A DNA stretch of 64,000 nt from Coriobacteriaceae bacterium (GCA_902399975.1 CABOHA010000001.1:769397-833396); one strand, 5' to 3'. Positions 45,115 through 54,532 are shown, counted from the stretch's first letter. The notes: generated by a model not told the origin, from the letters alone. A program made the numbers and translations.

Positions 45115-46836
45115 ATGACCCGAGCAATGTATATGTCTAAGCTCTATGCGCCGACGCTCAAAGAGGATCCGGCGGACGCTGAGCTCGCCAGCCACCGCCT
45201 GCTGCTCCGTGCCGGCATGATCCGCAAGGAGGCCGCCGGTCTGTATTCCTACCTGCCGCTCGCATGGCGCTCGATTCGCAAGATTGAGAACATCGTGCGC
45301 GACGAGATGGACGCCGCCGGCGCCCAGGAGCTTATGATGCCCATTATGGTCGACGCCGAGTTGTGGCGTGAGTCCGGCCGTATCGATGCCTATGGCAAGG
45401 AGCTTGTGCGCTTTGACGACCGTCATGGTCGCGAGTTTGTGCTGGGCCCCACGCACGAGGAGACCGTCACGGCCCTGGTGCGCAACGAGCTGCGCTCCTA
45501 TAAGCAGCTGCCAGTGAACCTCTATCACATCCAGGATAAGTTCCGCGACGAGTTCCGTCCCCGTTTTGGCCTGATGCGCGGTCGCGAGTTCATCATGAAG
45601 GATGCCTACAGCTTCTCCGCCACGCAGGAGAGCTTGCAGGAGGAGTATGACAAGATGAAGCAGGCCTACGCTAACATTTGCGAGCGCTGCTACATCAAGG
45701 CCTTGCCCGTCGTTGCCGACTCCGGCGAGATCGGTGGCGATACCTCCGTCGAGTACATGGCTTTGGCCGACGCCGGCGAGGCTTCTCTCGTCTATTGCGA
45801 TGACTGCGGTTTTGCCGCCGATGATGAGGCTGCAAGCACCAAGGTCGTCGTGACTGAGGGTCCCGGTGACGGTACGCTTACCAAGGTCGAGACTCCGGGC
45901 ATGGGCACCATTGAGGCCGTTGCTAAGTTCTTTGGGTTCCCCGAGAACGGCACGCGCAAGTCCCTGGCGCTCATCGATGCCGAGGGCAAGCCCGTCGTGG
46001 CCATCGTCCCGGGCGATCATGAGCTCAACGACTGCAAGGCCGAGCATGTCTTTGGCAAGGGTTATCGCATGATGACGGACGAGGAGCTTCAGACCTACGG
46101 TCTGCACAAGGGCTTTATCGGACCGGTTAACTTGCCCGAGGGCATCCGTCTGGTGTGCGACGAGAGCCTGCGCGAGTCCAAGCAGTGGGCCTGCGGTGCC
46201 AACGAGGTCGATTATCACTTTACCGGTGCCTGCCCCGAGCGCGACTTTACCGTCGATGAGTGGGCAGATCTGGTCACCGTCGTTGCCGGCGATCCCTGCC
46301 CGCACTGCGGCAAGCCGCTCTCTGCTGCTCGCGGCATCGAGGTCTCGCAGGTCTTCCAGCTGGGTACCAAGTATTCCGAGGCCATGGGCGCCACCTTTAT
46401 GGACGAGGACGGCAAGGAGAAGCCGCTTATCATGGGTTGCTACGGCGTGGGCGTGTCCCGCTCGCTTGCTGCCGTCGTGGAGCAGCACAACGACGAGCAC
46501 GGTATCGTCTGGCCGGTTTCCGTTGCCCCGTACGAGGTCGCTGTGATTCCGCTCGATCCCAAGAAGGAGGAGTGCGCAACCGTCTGCGACCAAATCGTCG
46601 AGGGCTTATGCGCCGAGGGTATCGAGGTCGTCGTCGACGACCGTGACGAGCGTCCCGGCTTTAAGTTTGCCGATAACGACCTTATGGGATTCCCGTACCA
46701 GGTGGTGCTTGGCAAGCGTGGCCTTAAGAATGGCACCGTTGAGCTCAAGGACCGTGCCACGGGCGAGCGCGAGGACGTGGCGATTGACGAGGTCGTCGCC
46801 AAGGTTGCCGAGCTTGTTAAGGCGGCCCGCCGTTAA
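45115..46836 (+). CDS. proS: Prolyl-tRNA synthetase
   Basis: A 573-residue bacterial-type ProRS. Class II motifs include LGPTHEETVT (motif 2 region) and the RD..FRPRFGLMRGREFIMKDAYSF block. A YbaK-like editing insertion lies at about residues 240-380. The C-terminal anticodon-binding domain follows. GAGGAG lies six bases before the ATG. Last gene of the pyrH-proS run. Confidence 0.97.
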   Translation: MTRAMYMSKLYAPTLKEDPADAELASHRLLLRAGMIRKEAAGLYSYLPLAWRSIRKIENIVRDEMDAAGAQELMMPIMVDAELWRESGRIDAYGKELVRFDDRHGREFVLGPTHEETVTALVRNELRSYKQLPVNLYHIQDKFRDEFRPRFGLMRGREFIMKDAYSFSATQESLQEEYDKMKQAYANICERCYIKALPVVADSGEIGGDTSVEYMALADAGEASLVYCDDCGFAADDEAASTKVVVTEGPGDGTLTKVETPGMGTIEAVAKFFGFPENGTRKSLALIDAEGKPVVAIVPGDHELNDCKAEHVFGKGYRMMTDEELQTYGLHKGFIGPVNLPEGIRLVCDESLRESKQWACGANEVDYHFTGACPERDFTVDEWADLVTVVAGDPCPHCGKPLSAARGIEVSQVFQLGTKYSEAMGATFMDEDGKEKPLIMGCYGVGVSRSLAAVVEQHNDEHGIVWPVSVAPYEVAVIPLDPKKEECATVCDQIVEGLCAEGIEVVVDDRDERPGFKFADNDLMGFPYQVVLGKRGLKNGTVELKDRATGEREDVAIDEVVAKVAELVKAARR

Positions 46837-46867
46837 TCGACGTTTCTGCTATTAGATGTAATTGCGG

Positions 46868-46914
46868 GACTGCTCCGTATCTCTCTTAGGAAGAGATGCG
46901 GAGCAGTCTATTTT
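46868..46914 (+). terminator. Long-stem terminator after proS
   Basis: A 17-pair stem (46868-46884 with 46892-46908, one G-T pair) around a seven-base loop, followed by TATTTTG. Confidence 0.8.
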
Positions 46915-46942
46915 GTTGCGTGAATAAACTCGATGGGTAAAG

Positions 46943-46980
46943 GAAAACCCCACAGCCCATATGAGCTGCGGGGTTTTCTT
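46943..46980. terminator. Bidirectional terminator between proS and the phosphotransferase gene
   Basis: GAAAACCCC...GGGGTTTTC with an inner CAGC/GCTG stem and one mismatch gives T tracts on both strands. It serves proS on the plus strand and the convergent gene on the minus strand. Confidence 0.85.
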
Positions 46981-47012
46981 GTGCCTCCGATGCGAAATAA
47001 ATCGCTCAGATA

Positions 47013-47777
47013 TTACTGATAATCGACGACGTCGATCCAGTTCTTCAGGAACTCATCGTTCACGTTGCGCTTACGAGCGAGCTCGGAAGCGGCGACGATG
47101 CTCGTCCACTGACGCACGACCTGCATGGGCATGTCGGCGCGGTCGCAGTAGAGCTCCAGGTAGGCCTCGGCCTGATCCTTGCTGTTGAGGGCGAAGAGCA
47201 GGTAGGTGGTGGCAACGTCGGCAGCAGGGGAGCCCTGGGTGGCGTGTGCCCAGTCGCACACATAGAGCTGGCCGTCGTCGCCGACGATGACGTTGGAGGG
47301 GTTGAAGTCGCCGTGGCAGACCTTGAACTCCTTGGTCATGCCGTCCAGACGCTCCTGAAGGTTGTAGCGCGTGGTGGCATTGAGCTGATCAAGGCTGTCG
47401 ATCATGCGGGCGAACTTGTCGCGCTGACGGTTGAGCAGCGGGGAGGTGTAGCCGTGGATCTCGATTTGGAGGTCGACGAACATCTCGAGATACTCACCAA
47501 AGCGCTGGGGCTCGGCAGTCATCTTCTCGGCAAGGGTGGTGCCCGGAACCTTCTCGGTCACGAGCGCCCAGCCGTTGGCGTTCTCGAGCTGGGAAACCTC
47601 GAGAGCCTTGGGGCTGCGGATGCCGCACTCATTGATGCGGGCAAGATTCAAAGCCTCGTTGAACACGTCGGAGACAGGCTTGGTCTCGTTAAAGACCTTG
47701 ACAATCTTGTCGCCCAGGTCGTAAACGACCTTGTTGCCACGGCGGACGAGCTCGGTCTTGGAATCGGGTAGCAGCAT
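47013..47777 (-). CDS. Aminoglycoside/choline kinase-family phosphotransferase
   Basis: A 254-residue protein of the APH/choline kinase fold. The catalytic loop CHGDFNPSN (Brenner motif HGDxxxxN) and the metal-binding CDWAHATQGSPAADVA are intact, and the N-terminal lobe has VVYDLGDKIVKVF with the ATP-binding Lys. This should be an active small-molecule kinase; the substrate is unknown and drug resistance should not be assumed, as most such genes act on metabolites. AAAGGATG lies before the ATG. It is downstream of adhE on the same strand, 88 bases apart with a strong hairpin between. Confidence 0.85.
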   Translation of the reverse strand: MLLPDSKTELVRRGNKVVYDLGDKIVKVFNETKPVSDVFNEALNLARINECGIRSPKALEVSQLENANGWALVTEKVPGTTLAEKMTAEPQRFGEYLEMFVDLQIEIHGYTSPLLNRQRDKFARMIDSLDQLNATTRYNLQERLDGMTKEFKVCHGDFNPSNVIVGDDGQLYVCDWAHATQGSPAADVATTYLLFALNSKDQAEAYLELYCDRADMPMQVVRQWTSIVAASELARKRNVNDEFLKNWIDVVDYQ

Positions 47778-47809
47778 GGTTGCATCCTTTCAACGATGCG
47801 ATAGAAGCG

Positions 47810-47848
47810 ACGGCGGGGGTGTGTGAAACACCCGTGCACCCCCGCCGT
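47810..47848 (-). terminator. Strong hairpin between adhE and the phosphotransferase gene
   Basis: ACGGCGGGGGTG (47810-47821) pairs perfectly with CACCCCCGCCGT (47837-47848). The 3' side on the minus strand is not T-rich, so it may stabilise the adhE mRNA end or terminate partly. Confidence 0.6.
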
Positions 47849-47865
47849 TAAAAACCGTGCTAAAA

Positions 47866-50514
47866 CTAGCAGACGGCGTAGTCCTGAGGCTCGCGGCCGT
47901 AGTAGGCGTCCAGGTAGAGCTCCTTGATCTCGCTCATGAGCGGGTAGCGCGGGTTAGCGCCGGTGCACTGGTCGTTGAATGCCTGCTCGGTCATCTCGTC
48001 GAGGGTGTCGAGGAAGTACTGCTCGTCAACACCGTAGTCGGCGATGGTCTTCTTGACACCGATGAAGTCCTTGAGCTCCTCGAGCTTCGTGATGAAGTTC
48101 TCGAAGACCTCCTTGTCGTCCTTGCCCTCGATGCCGCAGTACTTGGCCATCTCGGCGTAGTTGTGCAGCGCGTTGGGGTAAGGATACTGGGAGAACGTGC
48201 CCATCTTGACGGGAGCCTCGGCGGCGTTGTAGCGCATAACGCGGGTCAGGATGACGGCGTTGGCGAGGCCGTGGGGCAGGTGATGGAAGGCGCCGAGCTT
48301 GTGAGCCATGGAGTGGTTGAGGCCCAGGAAGGCGTTGGCGAAGGCCATGCCGGCCATGCAGGAGGCGTTGTGCATCTCCTCGCGGGCGTGCGGGTCCTTG
48401 GCGCCGTTCGTGAAGCTGGAGGGCAGGTTCTCGAAGACGAGCTTAGCAGCGCGCTCGGAGAGGCCCTTGGTGTAGTCGGAAGCCATGATGGAGACGTAGG
48501 ACTCGATGGCGTGGGTCATGACGTCGATGCCGGAGGCAGCGGTCAGGCCGCGCGGGGCGGTCATGCAGTTGTCGGCGTCGACGATAGCCATGTTGGGGAG
48601 CAGCGCGTAGTCGGCGAGCGGCCACTTGATGCCGGTCTCCTTGTCGGTGATGATGGCGAACGGCGTGCACTCGGAGCCGGTACCCGAAGAGGTCGGGACG
48701 GCGACGAAGTAGGCCTTCTTGCCCATCTCGGGGAAAGTGAAGATACGCTTGCGGATGTCCATGAAGTCCATGGCCATGTCCTCAAACTTGCACTCGGGGT
48801 GCTCGTACATCATCCACATGATCTTGCCGGCGTCCATAGCGGAGCCACCGCCGACGGCGATGATCACGTCAGGCTCAAAGAGAGCCATCTGCTTGGCGCC
48901 GCGACGTGCGCACTGCAGCGACGGATCGGGCTCGACGTCGTAGAAGCAGTCGTGGGCGATGCCCATCTCGTCGAGCTTGGCCTCGATGGCGCGGGTGTTG
49001 CCATTCTTGAAGAGGAACTGGTCGGTGACGATGAAGGCGCGCTTCTTGCCCATGACGGTACCGAGCTCGTCGAGGGCGACGGGCGTGGAACCTTTCTTGA
49101 AGTAGACCTTCTCGGGAGCGCGGAACCACAGCATGTTCTCACGGCGCTCGGCCACAGTCTTAACGTTGATCAAGTGCTTCACCCCAACGTTCTCGGAGAC
49201 GGAGTTGCCGCCCCAGGAGCCGCAGCCCAGGGTCAGAGACGGCTTCATGCCAAAGTTGTACAGATCACCGATGCCGCCGTGCGAGGACGGGGTGTTGATG
49301 ACGATACGGCAGGCCTTCATGACGTGCTCGAACAGACTGATCTTCTCGGCCTGGGCGGGGTGCACGTACAGAGAGGCGGTGTGGCCCGGGCCACCGGCGA
49401 GCACCAGGTGCTCGGCCTTGTCGACGGCCTCCTGGAAGTCCTTGGCGTGATACATGGCCAGGACCGGGGAGAGCTTCTCGTGGGAGAACTCCTCCTTGGC
49501 GGGGTCGGTGGAGGTGACCTCGGCGATCAGGATCTTGGTCTTGGCGGGAACCTCGATGCCGGCGAGCTCGGCGATCTTGGCGGCAGCCATGCCGGGAATG
49601 CGGTGATCGAGGGCGCCGTTCTTGAACATGGCGGCACGCAGGGCCTCCATCTCGGCACCCTGCTTGACGAAGTAGCAGCCGCGCTTCTGGAACTCGGCCT
49701 TAACCTGGTCATAGATGGTGTCGATGACGGTCACGGACTGCTCGGAAGCGCAGATCATGCCGTTGTCGAAGGTCTTGGAGTGGATGATGGAGTTGACGGC
49801 GAGCAGCACGTCGGCGGTGTCGTCGATGATGACCGGGGTGTTACCGGCGCCAACGCCCAGGGCGGGCTTGCCCGAGGAGTAGGCGGCCTTGACCATGCCC
49901 GGGCCACCGGTGGCGAGGATGATGTCGACGTCGCGCATGACCATGTTGGTCAGCTCGATGGAGGGGACATCGACCCAGCCGATGATGCCCTCGGGGGCGC
50001 CGGCCTTGACGGCGGCGTCGAGCACGAGCTTGGCGGCGGCGATGGTGCACTTGGCGGCTGCCGGGTGCGGGGAGATGATGATGCCGTTGCGGGTCTTCAG
50101 GCTGATCAGCGTCTTGAAGATCGCAGTGGAGGTGGGGTTGGTCGTCGGGATGACGGCGCCCACGATGCCGATGGGCTCGGCGATCTTGGTGATGCCGTAG
50201 GCCTCGTCGCGCTCCAGGACACCACAGGTCTTGGTGTTCTTGTAAGCGTTGTAGATGTACTCTGCGGCGTAGTGGTTCTTGATGACCTTGTCCTCAAGAA
50301 CGCCGCGGCCGGTCTCCTCGATGGCCATCTTCGCCAACGGGATACGAGCCTTGTTGGCGGCCATGGCGGCCTCATAGAAGATCTTGTCGACCTGCTCCTG
50401 CGTGTACGTAGCAAAAAGCGCCTGGGCCTCTCGCATCTGAGCGAGCTTAGCCTCAAGCGCCTCTACGTTGTCCACAATTGCGGGAGTAGTGTTTTCCGGT
50501 GACTTTTTCACCAT
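47866..50514 (-). CDS. adhE: Bifunctional acetaldehyde-CoA/alcohol dehydrogenase AdhE
   Basis: An 882-residue two-domain enzyme reducing acetyl-CoA to ethanol with two NADH. The N-terminal aldehyde dehydrogenase domain (about residues 1-440) has VGAGNTPVIID and the catalytic Cys in GMICASEQS. The C-terminal iron-dependent alcohol dehydrogenase has GGGSAMDAGKIMW and the metal-binding His in GLNHSMAHKLGAFHHLPHG. Full length. AAGGAGA lies before the ATG. Filaments (spirosomes) are known for the family. Upstream palindromes suggest specific control. Confidence 0.97.
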   Translation of the reverse strand: MVKKSPENTTPAIVDNVEALEAKLAQMREAQALFATYTQEQVDKIFYEAAMAANKARIPLAKMAIEETGRGVLEDKVIKNHYAAEYIYNAYKNTKTCGVLERDEAYGITKIAEPIGIVGAVIPTTNPTSTAIFKTLISLKTRNGIIISPHPAAAKCTIAAAKLVLDAAVKAGAPEGIIGWVDVPSIELTNMVMRDVDIILATGGPGMVKAAYSSGKPALGVGAGNTPVIIDDTADVLLAVNSIIHSKTFDNGMICASEQSVTVIDTIYDQVKAEFQKRGCYFVKQGAEMEALRAAMFKNGALDHRIPGMAAAKIAELAGIEVPAKTKILIAEVTSTDPAKEEFSHEKLSPVLAMYHAKDFQEAVDKAEHLVLAGGPGHTASLYVHPAQAEKISLFEHVMKACRIVINTPSSHGGIGDLYNFGMKPSLTLGCGSWGGNSVSENVGVKHLINVKTVAERRENMLWFRAPEKVYFKKGSTPVALDELGTVMGKKRAFIVTDQFLFKNGNTRAIEAKLDEMGIAHDCFYDVEPDPSLQCARRGAKQMALFEPDVIIAVGGGSAMDAGKIMWMMYEHPECKFEDMAMDFMDIRKRIFTFPEMGKKAYFVAVPTSSGTGSECTPFAIITDKETGIKWPLADYALLPNMAIVDADNCMTAPRGLTAASGIDVMTHAIESYVSIMASDYTKGLSERAAKLVFENLPSSFTNGAKDPHAREEMHNASCMAGMAFANAFLGLNHSMAHKLGAFHHLPHGLANAVILTRVMRYNAAEAPVKMGTFSQYPYPNALHNYAEMAKYCGIEGKDDKEVFENFITKLEELKDFIGVKKTIADYGVDEQYFLDTLDEMTEQAFNDQCTGANPRYPLMSEIKELYLDAYYGREPQDYAVC

Positions 50515-50554
50515 TTGTGTCTCCTTGCGATCGGAGATTTACCCTACGTCTTGC

Positions 50555-50563
50555 ATGATAGCA
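50555..50563 (-). promoter_or_regulatory. Probable extended -10 of adhE
   Basis: On the minus strand TGCTATCAT, about 45 bases before the adhE start. No clear -35. The dyad CTTGC...GCAAG overlaps it. Confidence 0.5.
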
Positions 50564-50606
50564 AGAAATTATTCGGCGAACGGTAAGATTCCCGTAAAAG
50601 GCATAC

Positions 50607-50636
50607 TAAAACGCTTCAATCAACTGAAACGTTTCA
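50607..50636. promoter_or_regulatory. Tandem palindromic operator-like sites upstream of adhE
   Basis: TGAAACGTTTCA (50625-50636) is a perfect 12-base palindrome with a central CG, as in LacI-family operators. TAAAACGCTTCA (50607-50618) matches it at 10 of 12 positions, offset by 18 bases. Both lie upstream of the predicted adhE -10. Confidence 0.5.
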
Positions 50637-50673
50637 ACTATAACTTTTAACTTCCCGTTTGCCGCATCGCCCC

Positions 50674-50934
50674 ACTCATTGGGGACAGACTTATATGAGT
50701 ATTTCAATGGGAAAACGGGGAGAACGGGGCACCTGTTTGACAATCGCTATTCGCGGGTCGCGGTCGAGTCGGACACGCAGGCGGTCCAGTTGCTCGATTA
50801 TATCCATCTCAATCCTGTGAAAGGCGCGCTCGACTCGCTCGATGCGTACCGCTGGTCAAGCTTCAAGGCATATCAGCTGGGCTATGATTCCTTTGACATC
50901 TGTAAACACTCATGTAAGTCTGTCCCCAATGAGT
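50674..50934 (+). mobile_element. RAYT-derived element bounded by 27-bp inverted repeats
   Basis: Bases 50674-50700 and 50908-50934 are inverted copies of each other over 27 bases with one mismatch; both contain the string TTGGGGACAGACTTA or its complement. The 207 bases between them encode only the C-terminal part of a Y1-type (REP-associated tyrosine) transposase. This looks like an internally deleted, non-autonomous copy. Confidence 0.75.
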
Positions 50935-51029
50935 GCAAAAAGGCGCCCTCCGTGGGGGAGGACGCCTTTGGTAAGTTCTATATGAACGCGAGGTCTTTGA
51001 CCCGGAGAGTCCGAGGTACTTGTTGGTAA
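50679..51029 (+). pseudogene. Fragment of a REP-associated tyrosine transposase (Y1_Tnp)
   Basis: The open frame reads GRTGHLFDNRYSRVAVE, then DYIHLNPVKGALDSL and YRWSSFKAYQLG, the characteristic C-terminal half of RAYT/Y1_Tnp proteins. The N-terminal half with the HUH metal-binding motif is absent, so it cannot be active. The similarity ends at the right inverted repeat (50908); codons after that are read-through into the rpmB terminator. No credible start or ribosome site is present. Confidence 0.85.
50937..50969 (-). terminator. Rho-independent terminator of rpmB
   Basis: On the minus strand a 13-position stem with one mismatch (50957-50969 with 50939-50951) is followed by a five-T run. 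It lies right beside the RAYT element. Confidence 0.8.
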
Positions 51030-51037
51030 GACCTTAT

Positions 51038-51226
51038 TTAGGAGCGCGCAACCTTGCCGGACTTGAGGCAGGTGGAGCAAACGTTCATCTTGCGACGGTG
51101 ACCATCGACGACGACGTAAACGCGCTGGATGTTGGGGCGGAACTTACGGTTGGTGACGCGGTGAGAGTGGCTGATGGAGCGACCGGCAACGGGGTGCTTA
51201 CCGCAAACTTCGCAAACTTTGGACAT
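51038..51226 (-). CDS. rpmB: 50S ribosomal protein L28
   Basis: L28 of 62 residues beginning MSKVCEVCGKHPVAG, with zinc-ribbon-type CxxC pairs (CEVC and CSTC), a cysteine-containing form. AAGGAGGG lies nine bases before the ATG. An in-frame upstream start at 51274 is rejected because it precedes that site. Single-gene transcript with its own promoter and terminator. Confidence 0.95.
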   Translation of the reverse strand: MSKVCEVCGKHPVAGRSISHSHRVTNRKFRPNIQRVYVVVDGHRRKMNVCSTCLKSGKVARS

Positions 51227-51280
51227 AACTGACCCTCCTTGGGCGACAAACGAACATGTCGCGTTAACAAACAAGCCTGA

Positions 51281-51289
51281 ACTATAGCA
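51281..51289 (-). promoter_or_regulatory. Probable extended -10 of rpmB
   Basis: On the minus strand TGCTATAGT, about 55 bases before the L28 start. No good -35, consistent with an extended -10 promoter. Confidence 0.55.
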
Positions 51290-51517
51290 CAGAAGCAGCT
51301 CCCTGTGCGTAATCTACACAGAGATATTCCTCTTTTGGCGATAGTGCTCACGCCACGGCCCTGGACGTAGATCCGATTTGCGTGCAGCAGAGGGGATTAT
51401 GCCAGCTCGTGCGTGCGTTTTCAAGCTCGTCCCACAAATATATATAGGTTTATGGAGCATTGGGCTCCGTTTACGGATTGTTCTGTATTTATGCTCGCAA
51501 TTAAGCTCGAGGTTGGC

Positions 51518-51660
51518 TACACTATCCCTTGACCATTAAAGGGGTACGAGATACCCACATGGAATTACATAGCTGCCAAAGAGCAGCCCTTCCTGTGGGT
51601 GTCTGGTCCGCTTTAAGCGGTCGGGCATCTATTTTTTTGACTGTGTCAGCAGTCAAGACA
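51518..51660 (+). promoter_or_regulatory. Structured pyr operon leader with attenuator-like hairpins
   Basis: A candidate -10 TACACT lies at 51518-51523. After it GATACCCACA (51550-51559) pairs with TGTGGGTGTC (51594-51603), enclosing GCTGC/GCAGC. Next comes an imperfect hairpin around CCGCTTTAAGCGG (about 51600-51626) followed by seven T (51632-51638), a likely terminator. A third hairpin, TTGACTG/CAGTCAA (51637-51656), lies just before the pyrR ribosome site. The classic Bacillus PyrR-binding loop was not recognised. The stretch 51290-51517 shows nothing else I can name. Confidence 0.6.
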
Positions 51661-51665
51661 TGTGA

Positions 51666-52262
<597 letters not shown>

Positions 52263-52266
52263 TACC

Positions 52267-53211
52267 GTGGCGTTCAACCATAAGCACCTGATCGACATTA
52301 CCGAGTACTCCGAAGAGGACATCAAGCTCATCCTCGAGACCGCCAAGGCGTTCTCCGAGGTCAACGAGCGTGCGATCAAGAAGGTCCCCACGCTCAAGGG
52401 CAAGACCATCGTCAACATGTTCAACGAGCCCTCGACGCGCACCCGCAGCTCCTTCGAACTCGCCGAGAAGCGTCTTTCGGCCGACAGCCTCAACTTTGGC
52501 GGCTCCTCGACCTCCACGGTCAAGGGTGAGAGCCTCGTCGACACCGTCGAGACCCTCAACGCCTACAAGATCGACTGCATCGTCGTGCGCGATAAGCACG
52601 CCGGTGCTCCCTACATCGTCACGCAGAACTCGCCCGCGAGCGTTATCTGCGCCGGCGACGGCAAGCACAACCATCCCACGCAGGCCCTGCTCGACCTGTA
52701 CACCATCTGGGAGCACAAGGGTGACTTCCACGGTCTGAAGGTCGCCGTCGTCGGCGATATCGCGCACTCCCGCGTCTGCGGCTCGCTGATCCCTGCCCTT
52801 AAGATTATGGGCTGCGAGACCTACGCCGTCGCCCCCGGCACGCTGCTGCCGCCGGCGCCCGAGGTTCTGGGCTGCGACCACGTGACGAGCGACCTCGATT
52901 CCGTCCTGCCCGAGCTGGACGTCGTCTATATGCTGCGCGTGCAGCAGGAGCGCCTCGAGGGTGCCCCGTTCCCGACCATTCGCGAGTACCACAAGCTCTT
53001 CGGTCTGACCAAGGACCGCGAGAAGCTCATGAAGCCCGACGCGATCATCTGTCACCCGGGCCCCATCAACCGCGGCGTCGAGTTCGACTCCTATATGGCC
53101 GACCACCCGCAACGCTCCGTCATCCTGGAGCAGGTCTACGCCGGTATCTGCGTGCGTATGGCTATCCTGTATCTGCTGCTTGGAGGTGCCGATAATGGCC
53201 TTGCTTCTTAA
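52267..53211 (+). CDS. pyrB: Aspartate carbamoyltransferase catalytic subunit
   Basis: A 314-residue ATCase catalytic chain. Carbamoyl phosphate motif FNEPSTRTRSSFE and the later HPTQALLDLYT are intact. No regulatory pyrI is seen, as expected when PyrR controls the operon. GTG 52267 follows GGAGG; the GTG at 52255 lies within that site. The 3' end overlaps pyrC. Confidence 0.96.
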   Translation: MAFNHKHLIDITEYSEEDIKLILETAKAFSEVNERAIKKVPTLKGKTIVNMFNEPSTRTRSSFELAEKRLSADSLNFGGSSTSTVKGESLVDTVETLNAYKIDCIVVRDKHAGAPYIVTQNSPASVICAGDGKHNHPTQALLDLYTIWEHKGDFHGLKVAVVGDIAHSRVCGSLIPALKIMGCETYAVAPGTLLPPAPEVLGCDHVTSDLDSVLPELDVVYMLRVQQERLEGAPFPTIREYHKLFGLTKDREKLMKPDAIICHPGPINRGVEFDSYMADHPQRSVILEQVYAGICVRMAILYLLLGGADNGLAS

Positions 53212-54484
53212 GAATGCCCACGTCGTCGACCCGTCCGTCGAGCTTGACGGTGTCGTTGACGTCCTGATTGACGGCGATAAGATCGCCGAGGTCGGCGAGA
53301 ATCTCGCCGTCGAGGGAGCCGAGGCCCGCGACCTTTCCGGCAAGTACCTCGTCCCCGGCCTGGTGGATATGCACGTTCACCTTCGCGAGCCTGGCTACGA
53401 GGTCAAAGAGGACATCGAGAGCGGCACCCGCGCTGCTGCCAAGGGCGGCTTCACCGGCGTGTGCGCCATGCCCAACACCGACCCCGTTACCGATAACGGA
53501 ACCGTCGTTGAGTTCGTCAAGTCCCGCGCTGCCGAGGTCGGCCACTGCCGCGTCTATCCTTCTGGTGCTATGACTCGCGGCCTTAAGGGCGAGGCTATGT
53601 CCGAGATGGGCGATATGGTCGCCCACGGCGCCGTCGCCTTCACCGATGACGGTCGCGGCGTGCAGGGTGCGGGCATGCTCCGTCGCTGCATGGACTACGG
53701 CAAGATGTTCGGCAAGGTCTTTATGAGCCACTGCCAGGACGAGGATCTGGTCGGTCACGGCCAGATCAACGAGGGCAAGGTCTCGACCCGTCTGGCCCTC
53801 GAGGGTTGGCCGGCCGCCGGCGAGGAGCTTCAGATTGCCCGCGACATCGAGATTGCCAAGCTGACCGGTGCCAAGCTGCACATCCAGCACATCTCCACCG
53901 CTCATGGCCTGGAGCTCGTGCGTGCCGGTAAGGCTGCCGGTGTCCAGGTGACCTGCGAGGCCACCCCGCACCACATGTTCCTGACCGAGAACGACCTGGA
54001 CGAGACCTACAACACCTCGCTCAAGGTCAATCCGCCGCTGCGCACCGACGAGGATGCCGAGGCCATCCGTCAGGGTGTTATCGACGGTACCGTCGACGCT
54101 ATCGTTACCGACCACGCTCCCCACACCCCGTGGGAGAAGGCCCGCGAGTTCGAGCTCGCGCCCTTTGGAATGATTGGCCTCGAGACTTCGCTGTCGCTCG
54201 TGCTCACTGAGCTGGTCAACACGGGCAAGATGAGCGTGAGCCGCATGGTCGAGCTCATGGCCATCAAGCCGCGTGAGATTCTGGGCCTCGATCAGGTTCA
54301 GGTCAAGGCGGGCTCTGTCGCCGACCTGACCGTGTTCGACCCCTCCGCAACCTGGACGGTTGGCGAGGACGGTTACGAGTCGCGCGCCGAGAACTCCGGT
54401 TTTGCCGGCCGCACGCTCACCGGTCGTGCCACCGATGTATTTGTCGGTGGCAAGCAGACGCTCGCCGACGGCTGCATCTGCTAG
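53195..54484 (+). CDS. pyrC: Dihydroorotase (class I)
   Basis: A 429-residue amidohydrolase closing the dihydroorotate ring. Zinc ligands start with VDMHVHLREPG; later GHCRVYP-type and HISTAHGLEL and VTDHAPHTPWEK blocks complete the site. ATG 53195 overlaps pyrB by 17 bases and follows GGAGG. A hairpin follows the stop. Confidence 0.96.
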   Translation: MALLLKNAHVVDPSVELDGVVDVLIDGDKIAEVGENLAVEGAEARDLSGKYLVPGLVDMHVHLREPGYEVKEDIESGTRAAAKGGFTGVCAMPNTDPVTDNGTVVEFVKSRAAEVGHCRVYPSGAMTRGLKGEAMSEMGDMVAHGAVAFTDDGRGVQGAGMLRRCMDYGKMFGKVFMSHCQDEDLVGHGQINEGKVSTRLALEGWPAAGEELQIARDIEIAKLTGAKLHIQHISTAHGLELVRAGKAAGVQVTCEATPHHMFLTENDLDETYNTSLKVNPPLRTDEDAEAIRQGVIDGTVDAIVTDHAPHTPWEKAREFELAPFGMIGLETSLSLVLTELVNTGKMSVSRMVELMAIKPREILGLDQVQVKAGSVADLTVFDPSATWTVGEDGYESRAENSGFAGRTLTGRATDVFVGGKQTLADGCIC

Positions 54485-54504
54485 CATAGCCTTATCGCTT
54501 TTGT

Positions 54505-54532
54505 GCGCGGCGCCCTTGCGGTGCCGCGCTTT
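54505..54532 (+). terminator. Hairpin between pyrC and pyrK
   Basis: GCGCGGCGCC (54505-54514) and GGTGCCGCGC (54520-54529) form a ten-pair stem with one G-T pair around CTTGC, followed by TTTCTGTTCGTTT. It could be a full or partial terminator splitting the pyr cluster into pyrRBC and pyrKDF. Confidence 0.7.

Noticed and set aside
47013..47777. Aminoglycoside resistance gene
   Set aside because: The kinase motifs are present, but no recognisable subclass of aminoglycoside kinase and no mobile context; most such chromosomal genes act on metabolites.
47857..50502. An 881-codon open frame on the plus strand opposite adhE
   Set aside because: It mirrors adhE codon for codon. Strong G/C preference at third positions removes stop codons from the opposite strand; the product is low-complexity Val/Leu/Gly/Asp/His-rich and matches no family.
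50600..50640. Rex binding site upstream of adhE
   Set aside because: The palindromes lack the TTGTGAA...TTCACAA pattern of Rex and have a central CG typical of LacI-family operators.
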